Shown one piece after another: positions 8,371 to 18,043 of a stretch of DNA of 64,000 nucleotides. The stretch covers positions 868,001-932,000 of the forward strand of contig CAVQCG010000004.1 in NCBI GenBank assembly GCA_963710975.1, read 5' to 3'. The position numbers and the translations under genes were made by a program. Source of the stretch: JBBQXH01 sp963710975. Lineage in GTDB: Bacteria > Actinomycetota > Thermoleophilia > Gaiellales > Gaiellaceae. The notes below the pieces were generated by a model. That model saw only the letters and a list, made by a program, of their open reading frames with translations, was not told the DNA's origin and made no database searches. Position 1 is the stretch's first letter. Each line of letters starts with the position of its first letter.

Positions 8371-9630
8371 ATGGACTCCACGAGCGTCCTGAAGGCATCG
8401 CCTCGGGCCTCGTAGTCGTCGAACTGGTCGAAGCTGGCACACGCCGGAGAGAGCAGGACGACGTCGCCGGGCTCAGCGTCGGCGGCGGCCTCGCGCACTG
8501 CCGTTGCGAGGTCGCCCGAGACGACGAACGGGACCCGCTCCGCGGTGAGCGCGTCCGCGAGCTCGCCGGCGGTCTCGCCGATCAGGTACGCGCGGGCCAC
8601 GCCGCACTCGCGAGCCGTCCGCGCGAGCCTGTCGAACGGCGTGCCCTTCCGGCTTCCTCCGAAGATCACACGGAGCCCGGGCGGATAGGCGGCGAGCGCG
8701 CGCTCGGCCGACTCCGGGTTCGTGGCCTTCGAGTCGTTCACGAAGCGGACTCCTCGAAGCTCACGGATCGGCTCCAGCCGATGGGCGACACCCTGAAAGG
8801 AACGAAGCGCCTCGGCGATCGCGCTGTCGGGAATCCCGACGGCTCGACTCGCGGCCGTTGCGGCGGCTGCGTTCTCGCGGTTGTGCCCGCCGGGAATCAG
8901 TGGCTCGGCGGGAAGCGCGTCGTCTCCCGAGAACTCGACGCGACGCGCACGGCCCGGCGATCGCGGTGAACCCTTCCGGGACGACGGCCACGTCGTCCGG
9001 AGTCTGGTTCTCGAAGATCCGGAGCTTGGCGTCGCGGTAGGCGTCGACGCTTCCATGGCGATCCAGGTGGTCCGGCGTCAGGTTGAGCAGTACGGCGACC
9101 CGCGGCCGGAGGGTTTCGATGTCCTCGAGCTGGAAGCTCGAAAGCTCGCAGACGATTGCCTCGTCCAGACCAATGTCGCCGTCCAGCGAGCACAGGGAAC
9201 GGCCGATGTTGCCGGCCACCGCAACGGGGCGGCCGGCGGCCCGGTACACGGCACCGAGAAGCGCAGTCGTCGTCGTCTTGCCGTTCGTTCCCGTCACGCC
9301 GATCTCCGGCTGGCGCACGATCCTCGCGCCGAGCTCGATCTCGCTCCAGACAGGCAGGCCCCGCGCACGCGCGGCGAGAACGAGGGGGGTCTCGCTCGGG
9401 ACACCGGGGGATTTCACGAGCAGCTCCACGTCCTTCGGAAGCGCGGCGTCTGCGGCCGCGCCGAGACGGACTTCGACACCTGCCGCCCGAAGCCTCCCGG
9501 CGTCGAGATCTGCCCGCGCATCGATGCCGACGACGTGGACCCCGCGGCGGGCGAGCACGAGCGCGGCCGCTTCACCCGACCTCGCAAGCCCGAGGACGAC
9601 GGCCCGCCGAGGGAGCTCGTCAGAGCTCAT
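8367..9630 (-). CDS. murD: UDP-N-acetylmuramoylalanine-D-glutamate ligase MurD, interrupted by a +1 frameshift
   Basis: ATP-dependent ligase adding D-Glu to UDP-MurNAc-L-Ala. The first part has the N-terminal Rossmann domain (VVLGLARSGEAAALVLARRG), P-loop GVTGTNGKTTTTALLG, NIGRSL and LNLTPDHLDRHGS. At about 8953-8955 one extra G in a GGG run breaks the frame. The continuation reads GRARRVEFSGDDALPAEPLI, then GGHNRENAAAA, FVNDSKATNPES and LLSPACASFDQFDDYEARG, the true C-terminal domain. Both halves are full-length and well conserved, so the gene is probably functional in the organism. Confidence 0.94.
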
Positions 9631-9666
9631 TCAGGCTGACGTTTCGTCGCCGGGGTGAAACGAGCT

Positions 9667-10677
9667 CTAGCCAACGAAGTGGGACTGGAACCGGTAGTAG
9701 AGGACGAACGCGCACGCGCAGAGGATCAGCGCGAAGATCCAGAAGCGCACCATGATCCGCGCCTCCGACCAGGCCTTCATCTCGAAATGGTGGTGGATCG
9801 GCGCCATCAGGAAGATTCGCCTGCCAGTGCGCTTGTAGCTCACGACCTGGAGGATCACCGAGAGCGCCTCGATCAGGAAGATCCCGCCGATCAGGATCAG
9901 CAGGATCTCGGTCTTCGTCATGATCGCGAACGCGGCGAGCGCTCCCCCGAGCCCCATGGAGCCGGTGTCACCCATGAAGACCTGAGCCGGGAAGGCGTTG
10001 TACCAGAGGAACCCGATCGAGGCTCCGATCAGGCTCGAGCCGAGAATCGCGAGGTCGAGATCGGCGATGCTGGTCGCTCCGGCCCGCTGGCTGACGATCC
10101 AGGCAACGACCCCGATCGCGGTGTACGTGAAGAGCGAGATCGTGACCGTGCCGGCGGCGAGCCCGTCGAGCCCGTCGGTGAGATTCACGCCGTTCGCGGC
10201 ACCCGCGATCATCACGAACAGGAGGACGTACCACCCCCAGGAGAGCTGGAGGTCGACGTCGATCAAGGGGAGGAAGACGCTCGTCGAGAAGTCCAGATGG
10301 TGGACGACGACTCCGACGAACGCCGTGATGATCGCGAGAAGAAGGAGCTTCCATCGGCCTGACAGCCCGAGCGAGCGCCGGTGCGTGAGCTTCGTCCAGT
10401 CGTCGACGAAGCCGATGGCAGCACATCCGAGCGTCACGAAGAAGACGGTCAGTGCCTCGAGCGTCCGATGCGAGAAGACGAGGAACGGCACCGACATCGA
10501 GACCATGATCAGCAGGCCTCCCATCGTCGGCGTCCCCTGCTTGGCAGCGTGGCCCTGAGGTCCCTCCTCGCGGATGTGCTGGCCGAACTCGTTCCGGCGT
10601 AGGAACTCGATGAACTTCGGTCCCGCCGCGATCGAGATGACCATGGCGAGGAGACCCGCGAGGAGAACCTGGACCAC
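9667..10677 (-). CDS. mraY: Phospho-N-acetylmuramoyl-pentapeptide transferase MraY
   Basis: Integral membrane enzyme (336 aa) transferring phospho-MurNAc-pentapeptide to undecaprenyl phosphate to make lipid I. About ten transmembrane segments. Family motifs are KQGTPTMGGLL, the acidic FVDDWTKL, ANGVNLTDGLDGLAAG, FPAQVFMGDTGSMGLG and the histidine cluster MAPIHHHFEMKAW. It is intact and of typical length, lying 36 bp upstream of murD and 8 bp after murF. Confidence 0.97.
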   Translation of the reverse strand: MVQVLLAGLLAMVISIAAGPKFIEFLRRNEFGQHIREEGPQGHAAKQGTPTMGGLLIMVSMSVPFLVFSHRTLEALTVFFVTLGCAAIGFVDDWTKLTHRRSLGLSGRWKLLLLAIITAFVGVVVHHLDFSTSVFLPLIDVDLQLSWGWYVLLFVMIAGAANGVNLTDGLDGLAAGTVTISLFTYTAIGVVAWIVSQRAGATSIADLDLAILGSSLIGASIGFLWYNAFPAQVFMGDTGSMGLGGALAAFAIMTKTEILLILIGGIFLIEALSVILQVVSYKRTGRRIFLMAPIHHHFEMKAWSEARIMVRFWIFALILCACAFVLYYRFQSHFVG

Positions 10678-10685
10678 GAACGCTC

Positions 10686-11997
10686 CTAGGCGGTCGCCGC
10701 CGCGAGCGCGTCGGCAATCACTTCGAGGCCCATGGAACGGGAGCCCTTGACGAGCACGCAGTCATCCGGCCTGATCATGGCCTGCAGGGCAGGTATGCCC
10801 TCGTCGGCCGAGGGAGCCCACAGCCTCGTGGCGACACTGTCCGCGCCCTCCAGGTAGCCGCGGGCGAGCTGCCCGAGCCCAACGAGCACCTCGACTCCTG
10901 CTGCGCCGGCGGCCGCGCCGATATCGCCGTGGTAGCGGGGTGCTCCAGCGCCGAGCTCCGCCATGTCCCCGAGAACTGCGACCCGCCGCCGCCCGCGAGC
11001 GCTCGCGGCGAGATGATCGAGCGCGGCCACCATCGAAACTGGGTTTGCGTTGTAGCAATCGTTGATCAGGAGGCCACCGCCCGGGAGAGGTCGCTCATCC
11101 TCCCGCCAGCGGGAGAACGAGACCCGGTCGGCGCCCCGCTGCGCCCCTGAAAGCGGCAGCCCGAGCGCCACGAACGCGGCCAGTGCGGCGAGCGCATTCG
11201 TCGCGTTGTGTCGCGCCCTGAAGTTGAACGTCAACGCGATACGCTCGTCGAACGCTTCGACGTCGAGCCGCGCCCGATCGGCGTCGGCTTCGAATCCCAG
11301 GAGCCGCACCTGGCCGGTCTCGCCGTAGAAGATCGTCTCGATGTCGCCTCGCGTCAGGTGCTCTGTCAACAGCGGCTCGTGTGCCGGGACCACGACGACT
11401 CCACCTGGTGGAACCCCGGCGACGACCTCAGCCTCCGCCGAGGCAACCGCCTCGATCGTGCCGAACAACTCGAGGTGTGCCGGCCCGATCGTCGTGATGA
11501 CGCCGATCTCGGGCCTGGCGATCGCGCAGAGCTCGGCTACCTGGCCGGGCCCGCGCGTGCCCATCTCGGCGATCACGATCTGCGTGTCCGGCTCGATCCG
11601 CGTGAGCGTGAGCGGCAATCCGATCTCGTTGTTGTGACTCTGCTCGGCGGCCACCGTTCGCCTGTGCGGGCGGCACAATGCCGCGAGGATGTCTTTCGTC
11701 GACGTCTTGCCGGTCGAACCGGTGATGGCGACGACACGCGCGTCACTCCGGTCACGGACAGCGCCGTCCGAGGGCGGCCATGGAGGCGTTCGGATCCTCA
11801 GGAACGAGCGCCGCGGCGGCACCCGCCGCGAGCGCGTCGTCAACGTGATCCACCCCACCTCGGATGGCGACGAAGAGGTCACCCGGCCCGACACGGCGGG
11901 AGTCGATCTCGACGCCTGTGACGAGCGCTGCACCAGGCGCAACATCGAGACGACCCGGGCAGAGACCGGAGATCTCGTCGAGCGTCAGCGGGATCAC
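10686..11997 (-). CDS. murF: UDP-MurNAc-tripeptide-D-Ala-D-Ala ligase MurF, interrupted by a +1 frameshift
   Basis: ATP-dependent ligase adding D-Ala-D-Ala to complete the UDP-MurNAc-pentapeptide. The N-terminal segment (IPLTLDEISGLCPGRL, VEIDSRRVGPGDLFVAIRG) runs to MAALG. One extra base near 11764-11765 then moves the frame, and translation resumes as AVRDRSDARVVAITGSTGKT with the P-loop, AEMGTRGPGQVAEL, HNATNALAALAA, LLINDCYNANPVSM and VLGDMAELGAG. The GTG start at 11995-11997 overlaps the murE stop. Removing one G from a GG pair restores the reading frame. Confidence 0.94.
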
Positions 11998-13493
11998 GCG
12001 GCGACTCCAGCCCCGAGGCGACGCAGCGCCTCTCGGGCCTCCTCGCGATCGGAGAACGGCAGCGTGTGATCCGCAAAGGTCTGACCCGGCTCGTGACCCT
12101 TGCCGGCGATCACGACGACGTCACCTTCCTCGGCTCCGCCGATCCCGCGCCCGATTGCGGCTCGGCGATCGGGCTCGACCTCGACCGTCCCGCTCTCACC
12201 GGCAGTTCCGGCGAGGACGCCCTCGATGATGGCGAGCGGATCCTCGCCTCTCGGGTTGTCGGAGGTGACGACTACCCGGTCCGCGAGGCGAGCGGCGACT
12301 CGTCCCATCTCCGGCCGCTTCGTCCGATCTCGCTCGCCGCCGCACCCGAAGACACAGATCAGCCTCCCTGTGCAGATCGCACGCGCGGACGCAAGCACGT
12401 TCTCGAGCGCATCAGGTGTGTGCGCGTAGTCGACGATGACCGAGAACGGCTGCCCTTCGTCCACCGCCTCGAACCGACCCGGAACCCCAGCGAGGTGCTC
12501 GATCCCGCGCGCGACCGCCTCGTCCGCGAGGCCGAGCAACCGCCCGGCTGCAACGGCACCGAGGACGTTCTCGACGTTGAAGCGACCGCGCAGACGGGTA
12601 TGGATCGGTGTTACGCCACAGCGGAAGCGAGCGCCCGTCGCACTGACCTCGAGCCCGTCGGGCCGGACGTCGGCATCGGCCGAGAACCCGAAGCTGACGA
12701 GCCTCGAGCCCTTCGTGCGGAGCTCGTCCGCGAGTCGGCGGCCGTACGGACCGTCGACGTTGACCGCAGCAGGTGGAAGCGTCCCATCGGCATCCGCGCG
12801 CACGAAGAGCCGTCGCTTCGCCTCGAAGTACGCCTCCATGGTCCCGTGGAAGTCGAGGTGATCCTGGGTCAGGTTCGTGAATACGAGCACCCGAAAGCGA
12901 ACGCAGTCGAGACGGTGCTGCGCAGACGCATGGGAGGATGCCTCCATCGCACAGCTTCGATCGCCGGCGTCGAGCATGTCGCGGAATGCCTGCTGCAGGT
13001 CGATCGCCTCCGGGGTCGTGTGCTTGACGGGGCGGCGCTCGCCGCCAATACGGCTCTCAACGGTGCCAAGCAACCCCGGCCGTCGGCCGGCCGCAGCGAG
13101 AATTGCGAAGAGGAGGAATGCCGTCGTCGTCTTCCCGTTGGTTCCGGTGACGGCCGCGATCTCGAGCTCCCTGCTCGGCCGGCCGTAGAAGGTGTCAGCG
13201 GCAGGCGCCATCGCCATCCGGACGTTCGGCACGAGCAGCTGCGGGACGGCAATCTCGAGCGAGCGGTCGACGACGAGCGCAACCGCCCCACGAGCAACCG
13301 CCTCGGCCGCATGATCATGGCCGTCCGAACTCGCACCGGGGACACAGAAGAAGAGCGTTCCCTGAGTGACCTCCCGGCTGTCGAATGCCAGGTCGCCGAT
13401 GGATACGGCCGCGCCGGGCCCGGTGCGCGCCGCCCCCATGGCCAGCCTCAGGGTCTCCAGGTCGATAGGGCTGGATTCTACCAACGCCACCAT
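11994..13493 (-). CDS. murE: UDP-MurNAc-tripeptide synthetase MurE (meso-DAP type)
   Basis: ATP-dependent ligase (499 aa) adding the third stem amino acid. Motifs are IGDLAFDSREVTQGTLFFCV, P-loop AVTGTNGKTTTAFLL, MEASSHASAQHRLD, FTNLTQDHLDFHGTMEAY, VDYAHTPDALENVL and CVFGCGGERDRTKRPEMG. The specificity loop SDNPRGEDP (DNPR) indicates meso-diaminopimelate as substrate, hence a DAP-type cell wall. The ATG at 13491-13493 was preferred over longer upstream starts because similarity begins there. A 129-bp gap containing a dispersed repeat separates it from ftsI. Confidence 0.96.
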   Translation of the reverse strand: MVALVESSPIDLETLRLAMGAARTGPGAAVSIGDLAFDSREVTQGTLFFCVPGASSDGHDHAAEAVARGAVALVVDRSLEIAVPQLLVPNVRMAMAPAADTFYGRPSRELEIAAVTGTNGKTTTAFLLFAILAAAGRRPGLLGTVESRIGGERRPVKHTTPEAIDLQQAFRDMLDAGDRSCAMEASSHASAQHRLDCVRFRVLVFTNLTQDHLDFHGTMEAYFEAKRRLFVRADADGTLPPAAVNVDGPYGRRLADELRTKGSRLVSFGFSADADVRPDGLEVSATGARFRCGVTPIHTRLRGRFNVENVLGAVAAGRLLGLADEAVARGIEHLAGVPGRFEAVDEGQPFSVIVDYAHTPDALENVLASARAICTGRLICVFGCGGERDRTKRPEMGRVAARLADRVVVTSDNPRGEDPLAIIEGVLAGTAGESGTVEVEPDRRAAIGRGIGGAEEGDVVVIAGKGHEPGQTFADHTLPFSDREEAREALRRLGAGVAA

Positions 13494-13556
13494 CCGGAAC
13501 CCTCGGCTCGGTGTGCGCGAAAAGTGCCTATTTGCTCCGGCTTTTGTGACGAACGA

Positions 13557-13618
13557 CCACACACGCGTGCGTGTTTCTCGATTATGCTCGAGAGCGGGTG
13601 GTGGTTCGGGGTGGCCCC
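13557..13618 (-). repeat. Short dispersed repeat, copy 1 (upstream of murE)
   Basis: On the minus strand this reads GGCCACCCCGAACCACCACC then CGCT, a CTCGAGCATAATCGAG dyad, and ends in a CACGC/GCGTGTG alternation. The first 24 bases are identical to 18953-19010, and both copies lie shortly after one gene and upstream of the next in the same direction. Function unknown; it could carry a promoter (CATAAT) or be a small mobile or structured element. Confidence 0.6.
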
Positions 13619-13622
13619 AGAG

Positions 13623-15317
13623 TTACCCGCCCGAGGTGGAGCCGCCGAGATCGGTGGCGTCGGGTGGGACGTCGAGGTACTGCAGCGCGAACTCGGCGAT
13701 CTTCGCAAATGCAGGCGCGGCAACCGTTCCGCCGTAGATGTCGCCTTGCGGCTCGTCGACGGCAACGAGGATGGCGAGCCTCGGCGAGCGAGCCGGGACG
13801 ATGCCGACGAACGACGCGACGTAGCTCGAGTCGGAGTACCCGCCTGTCGCATCGGGCTTCGCGGCCGTGCCCGTCTTCCCGGCGACGGTGTAACCCGGGA
13901 CCTCCGCCTCGGTGCCCGTGCCCCCCGATACCACGTCGCGCATCATCTCGATGAGCGCGCGCGCTGTCGGACGCTGCACGAGCCGACGCTCCTGCGGCTT
14001 CCGGACCTCGTCATCGCCTACGCGCTCGACGAAATGCGGCTGCAGCCACACCCCACCGTTCGCGATCGCCGCATAGACGGACGCCATCTGAAGAGGCGTC
14101 ACGGCAATTCCTTGGCCGATCGGGACGTTGCCGATCGTGGAGCCTGTCCACTTCTTCGGTGGAAGGACGATGCCCGGGCTCTCGCCGGGGAAGTCGATTC
14201 CCGTCCGATGCCCGAACCCGAAATGGTCGATCCACCAGGCGAGACGGTCCTTCCCGAGGTTCAGGGCCAGCATGACCGCCCCGATGTTCGACGAGCGCGC
14301 GAGGATCTGGGTGACGCTCATGTCTTCCGTCCCGCGCTCCTCGGCGTCATGAATCGTTCGGTCGGCAACCTCGAGCTCGGCGGGCAGCGTGAAGGTGCTC
14401 GACGGCGTCACGAGCCCGTCGTCGAGCGCCGCCGCGACCGTGACGACCTTGAAGGTGGAGCCCGGCTCGTACGTATCGGTGACGGCTCGCGTGCGAACGG
14501 TGTCGGCCTTGACGTCCGGATAGCGGTTCGCGTCGAATCCCGCGTCCTGCGCGAGCGCAAGCACCCCGCCGGTTCGGGTATCGATGACAACCGCCGTCAC
14601 GCCCTTTGCGCCCCACGCGACTCTCGTCTCGTGCAGCACCTCCTCGACGCGTACCTGGAGCCGCGAGTCGAGGGTGAGCACGACATCCTTGCCTTGCTGC
14701 ACCTTCTCCGACTCCACGACGTCGAGAGCTGTGCCAAACGGATCGCGAACGATGATCTCCTTCCCGTCCCGACCGGTGAGAGCTCGGTCATATTCGAGCT
14801 CGAGACCCGCGAGCCCGCGGTTGTCGACGCCGGCGTAGCCGATGACCGATGCGGCCGTGCGTCCCTGCGAGTAGATCCGCTTCTCTTCCGGATAGAACCC
14901 GATCCCGGGAAGCTTCCGCTTCTGGAGCGTGGCAGCTTTGTCGGGATCCGCCTTCCGTGCGAGGTAGACGAAGGTCTTCGAGCGGTCGGAGAGGGCGGTG
15001 AGCACGTCGGCCTCGTCGAGGCCGAGGTCGGTCGCAACGGAAGCAGCCACCTCGCTCGGACGCCGAACCTCCCTGGGATTGGCATAGACGGTCGTCGCCT
15101 CTTCGCCGATCGCGAGCTCGACCCCCATGCGATCGAAGATCGTGCCGCGGCGGGCGGGCAGCGTAATCGTCTCCCGCTGCTGACTGGTCGCCAACCGCTC
15201 GAGATCGGGCGCCCGCACGGCCTGGAGCCAGGCCGCGCGCGCCAGGGCAATGGCGAAGACCGCTGTGAAGAGCGCGACGAGCAGGCGGATGCGACGGTTG
15301 GAGAGCCGCGCTCCCAT
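13623..15317 (-). CDS. ftsI: Penicillin-binding protein FtsI (PBP3, class B transpeptidase)
   Basis: Septal D,D-transpeptidase (564 aa) anchored by one membrane segment (LLVALFTAVFAIALARAAW) just after a basic N-terminus. A PBP dimerisation domain follows (TLPARRGTIFDRMGVELAIG, the RGxIxDRxG signature). The transpeptidase motifs are STFK in YEPGSTFKVVTVAAAL, SSN in ARSSNIGAVML and KTGT in VAGKTGTAAKPD. No PASTA repeats are present at the C-terminus. The ATG at 15315-15317, 4 nt after the ftsL stop, is the best start. Confidence 0.96.
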   Translation of the reverse strand: MGARLSNRRIRLLVALFTAVFAIALARAAWLQAVRAPDLERLATSQQRETITLPARRGTIFDRMGVELAIGEEATTVYANPREVRRPSEVAASVATDLGLDEADVLTALSDRSKTFVYLARKADPDKAATLQKRKLPGIGFYPEEKRIYSQGRTAASVIGYAGVDNRGLAGLELEYDRALTGRDGKEIIVRDPFGTALDVVESEKVQQGKDVVLTLDSRLQVRVEEVLHETRVAWGAKGVTAVVIDTRTGGVLALAQDAGFDANRYPDVKADTVRTRAVTDTYEPGSTFKVVTVAAALDDGLVTPSSTFTLPAELEVADRTIHDAEERGTEDMSVTQILARSSNIGAVMLALNLGKDRLAWWIDHFGFGHRTGIDFPGESPGIVLPPKKWTGSTIGNVPIGQGIAVTPLQMASVYAAIANGGVWLQPHFVERVGDDEVRKPQERRLVQRPTARALIEMMRDVVSGGTGTEAEVPGYTVAGKTGTAAKPDATGGYSDSSYVASFVGIVPARSPRLAILVAVDEPQGDIYGGTVAAPAFAKIAEFALQYLDVPPDATDLGGSTSGG

Positions 15318-15321
15318 CAGC

Positions 15322-15694
15322 TCACCGCCGGGAGGGTTCGAGCTTGAGATATGTCGGCCGCGGCGGCTTGACGAGGCCAAGGCCGTCTCCGGCGGCCGCC
15401 TCGACCCGACCGCGGGCGGCTGCGGCCGAGATGTCGGCCTCGATCTGAGTGTTCTCGGCGCGGAGATTCACGATGTCGGCCTGAATGCGGCCCCGCTCCA
15501 TGCGCAGCTGCAGAACCGCGACGTTCAGGGCCACGATCCCCGCCGAGCAGCGCCGCCACGACTGCAATCCAGACGACCGTTCGGGCGAGCCTCGGTCGAG
15601 TCCGTGCACGGGCCGCCGGCCGTCGCTCGGCGGGTGTCGCGCGCTCTGGCAGCGGGCGGGCCGATGCGCGCGCCCGCGGTGCGGCGACCGCCAT
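15322..15694 (-). CDS. ftsL: FtsL-like division protein, interrupted by a +1 frameshift
   Basis: Small bitopic protein in the ftsL position. A basic, proline- and arginine-rich cytoplasmic tail (about 40 aa) leads into the membrane segment TVVWIAVVAALLGG. At 15538-15541 one extra G in a GGGG run breaks the frame, after which IVALNVAVLQLRMERGRIQA continues the membrane helix into a coiled coil (IVNLRAENTQIEADISAAAA) typical of FtsL/DivIC. The ATG overlaps the rsmH stop by one base (TGATG). Sequence identity to FtsL is always low, so the call rests on topology and position. Confidence 0.85.
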
Positions 15695-16668
15695 CAGCGG
15701 GCCGCGGTCCTGGCAGCGGCGCGAAGTCTGGCGGACGCTGCCCGAGCGTTGGTCGAGATTTCCCTCGGTGACGGCCTGACCGCCTTCCTCGTCAGGAGGC
15801 GCACGCTCGGCTCGACGCCGCACACGCACACCGGCAGATCGGGCGGACACGTACAACCACGGGCGCCGGCCGCGAAGAACCGCTTGACGATTCGATCCTC
15901 GAGCGAGTGGAAGCTGATGACGCAGATGCGTCCACCGGGACGGAGCATGTCGAGGGCAGCCGGTAGCGCTCGTTCCAGGGCACCGAGCTCGTCGTTGACG
16001 GCGATGCGCAATGCCTGGAATACGCGCTTCGCGGGGTGGCCGTCGCCGAAGCGGCGCGGGGCTGGGACGGCGGAGCGGATCGTCTCGACGAGCTCCCCCG
16101 TTCGCTCGAACGGATGGTCGTCGCGACGGAGAACGATCGCGCGTGCGATCTGGCGAGAGAAGCGCTCCTCACCGTACCGCCGGAAGAGATCGGAGAGCTC
16201 GCGTTCGCTCGACTCGTTGACGAGATCGGCGGCCGACTCCGGCGACGACGGATCCATTCGCATGTCGAGCGGCGCGTCGACCGCATAGGAGAATCCTCGC
16301 TCGGGGCGATCGATCTGCATGCTCGAGATCCCGAGGTCGAACAGGATCGCGTCAGCCCCCACGTCGTTGGCGGCGAGCTGTGCGAGAACGGTGTCGAAGG
16401 CGCCCCGCAGGAAGCGTGTCTGCACCCCGGCCTGCTTCTCGAATCGCTCGAAGTACGGTCGGGCGGCCGGATCGCGATCGATGGCAATCACGCGTCCTGT
16501 GCCGCCCAGATCGGCGGCGAGGAGCGTGGCGTGGCCACCTGCGCCGAACGTCGCGTCCACGACGGTGTCCCCCGGCCTGACATCCAGGAGGTCGCGAACC
16601 TCCTGGGCGAGAACCGGGACGTGATCAGTCTCGCTGTGCTGCAAGGCGTTCGGCAACAAGGTCCGCAC
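15694..16668 (-). CDS. rsmH: 16S rRNA (cytosine-N4)-methyltransferase RsmH (MraW)
   Basis: SAM-dependent methyltransferase modifying C1402 of 16S rRNA. The SAM-binding motif is VVDATFGAGGHATLL; further signatures are ILFDLGISSMQIDRPERGFS, FRRYGEERFSRQIARAI, HPAKRVFQALRIAVNDEL and VISFHSLEDRIVKRFF. A cysteine-containing segment (GCTCPPDLPVCVCG) follows, as in many actinobacterial RsmH. The start is uncertain: GTG at 16666-16668 overlaps mraZ, but TTG at 16657-16659 has better spacing to a GGGAG. The annotation keeps the longer form. Confidence 0.95.
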   Translation of the reverse strand: MRTLLPNALQHSETDHVPVLAQEVRDLLDVRPGDTVVDATFGAGGHATLLAADLGGTGRVIAIDRDPAARPYFERFEKQAGVQTRFLRGAFDTVLAQLAANDVGADAILFDLGISSMQIDRPERGFSYAVDAPLDMRMDPSSPESAADLVNESSERELSDLFRRYGEERFSRQIARAIVLRRDDHPFERTGELVETIRSAVPAPRRFGDGHPAKRVFQALRIAVNDELGALERALPAALDMLRPGGRICVISFHSLEDRIVKRFFAAGARGCTCPPDLPVCVCGVEPSVRLLTRKAVRPSPREISTNARAASARLRAAARTAAR

Positions 16669-17059
16669 TCCCTTCGACTTCTTCGAGCTGTATGCGCCAG
16701 GCGGCGCGATCCCAGATCTCCACGTGATCGCGCACACCCGCGACCACGACCTCGCGCCCCAGCTTCCCGTGCTGCAAGAGTGCCGGGGGAATCATCACGC
16801 GGCCCTGCCGGTCAGGCTCCGCGTCGGTCGCTCCGGCGAACAGGAACCGGCTCATCTGGCGTGCCTCCTTGCTGAAGGGGTCGAGCCCATCGAGCCGAAG
16901 GGATACGAAGCGGTTCCAGCCCTCCTTCGTGTACACGACCAGACATCCGTCCATCCCACGCGTGACGACGAGGCCGTCGGTGAAGGCATCCCGAAAGCGC
17001 GCCGGAAGCGTGAGCCGGTTCTTGTCGTCGAGGGTGTGCTCGTACTCGCCGAGAAACAT
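16625..17059 (-). CDS. mraZ: MraZ, transcriptional regulator of the dcw cluster
   Basis: 144-aa protein with two SpoVT/AbrB-like swapped-hairpin repeats: FLGEYEHTLDDKNRLTLPAR at the N-terminus and GATDAEPDRQGRVMIPPALL in the middle, both with the DxxxR-L/V-xxP signature. It binds tandem TGGG-type repeats upstream of its own gene and represses the cluster. The ATG at 17057-17059 was chosen because the first repeat begins there; it lies 17 nt downstream of a matching operator. Confidence 0.95.
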   Translation of the reverse strand: MFLGEYEHTLDDKNRLTLPARFRDAFTDGLVVTRGMDGCLVVYTKEGWNRFVSLRLDGLDPFSKEARQMSRFLFAGATDAEPDRQGRVMIPPALLQHGKLGREVVVAGVRDHVEIWDRAAWRIQLEEVEGSADLVAERLAAQRD

Positions 17060-17075
17060 CGATCGCCCGCCTGGG

Positions 17076-17105
17076 TAGTTTCCACTTTCCCCCACTTTAC
17101 TCCAC
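17076..17105 (-). promoter_or_regulatory. MraZ operator: three GTGGRN-N4 direct repeats
   Basis: Minus strand reads GTGGAGTAAA, GTGGGGGAAA, GTGGAAACTA back to back, i.e. three 10-bp repeats of GTGG. This is the known architecture of MraZ binding boxes and lies immediately before mraZ. A TAATGT (-10-like) sits about 15 nt further upstream, so bound MraZ would block the start of dcw transcription. Confidence 0.8.
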
Positions 17106-17178
17106 AGCTCACCACATTACAAGCGTGCTGACCCACCGGACCCTCGCGCCGGCAGCCGTTCGCAACGAAGCGTTCGGC

Positions 17179-18008
17179 TCAGTCCACGCGGTGGAGCTGG
17201 CCTGCGTACGCTCCGCGACCGGTCAGGGCCGAGGCCCCGCATCGTGCCGCGAGGGCAAGCGCGTCGTCCATGGACCAGCCAGCGCCGAGCCCGTACGTCA
17301 AGCCCGCTGCGAAGTTGTCGCCGCACCCGTACGCATCCGCGATCGGTCCGGGGAGCGGGGCGGCGGCAAAGCGCATGAGAAGAACCGTCGGCTCGCTCGT
17401 ACCACCCGCCCAGCCCGCCCTCGGTTCGGACGACCGCGCGAGGAGGCGGAACGAGGTCGCCTGGCCGGTACCGCTCACCCTCATCGCTCCCGCTTCCGAC
17501 GAGGACGTCGATCTCGACTGCGGCGGTTCGGAGCGACGTGAGCGCGCGGGGCGTGGCCACGAGCACGCGCGCCGCACGAGCTGCGCGGACAGCGGCGGGA
17601 TCGCATCCCGGTGACGTACACGGCATCGCAGCCGGCCAGCGCGTGCCAGGGAAGAGGATCGTCGAGATGCGGCACCATCCGATCCCCGATGACGATGATC
17701 GTGCGCTCGCCGCGGTCGTCGAGCACCGTGATCGCGCGGCGCTGGGGCTCGGGCCGGAACGCTGCCTCGACCTGAACGCCGAGCTCCTGGAGCTCGGCAT
17801 AGGCACGTCTCCCCAGCTCGTCGTCGCCGAGCGCCGTGAAGAACGTCACTTCACCCGCAAGCTTCAGGAGCTGGCCAGCGGCGACCGCGCCACCGCCGGC
17901 AGGCTCAGACCAGGCCTCGGCGGCATGGACGATGTCGCCGACGGACGGAAGCCGCCCGAGTCGCACGAACTCGACAAACTCGACGTGGCCGACGACGGCA
18001 ACTCGCAC
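17179..18008 (-). CDS. PfkB-family sugar/nucleoside kinase, two +1 frameshifts
   Basis: Ribokinase-like fold enzyme phosphorylating a sugar or nucleoside; the substrate is not identifiable. The N-terminal part (VAVVGHVEFVEF, EPAGGGAVAAGQLLKLAGEV, FFTALGDDELG) ends at YVTG, where an extra G at about 17607-17609 breaks the frame. The middle reads CDPAAVRAARAARVLVATPR to GGLGGWYERADG. A second extra base at about 17380-17384 precedes FAAAPLPGPIADAYGCGDNF, which carries the PfkB signature with catalytic Asp (GCGD). Start is GTG, divergent from the EamA gene with a 35-bp gap. Confidence 0.88.
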
Positions 18009-18043
18009 GAGAGAAGTCTTTCATCGGCAGACTCCCGTTCGCC

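Noticed and set aside
13478..13852. A small protein in the other strand across the murE-ftsI gap, similar in translation (ATPNHHPLSS) to one near 18950.
   Set aside because: The similarity comes from the shared DNA repeat; the frames differ outside it and no start signal is visible.
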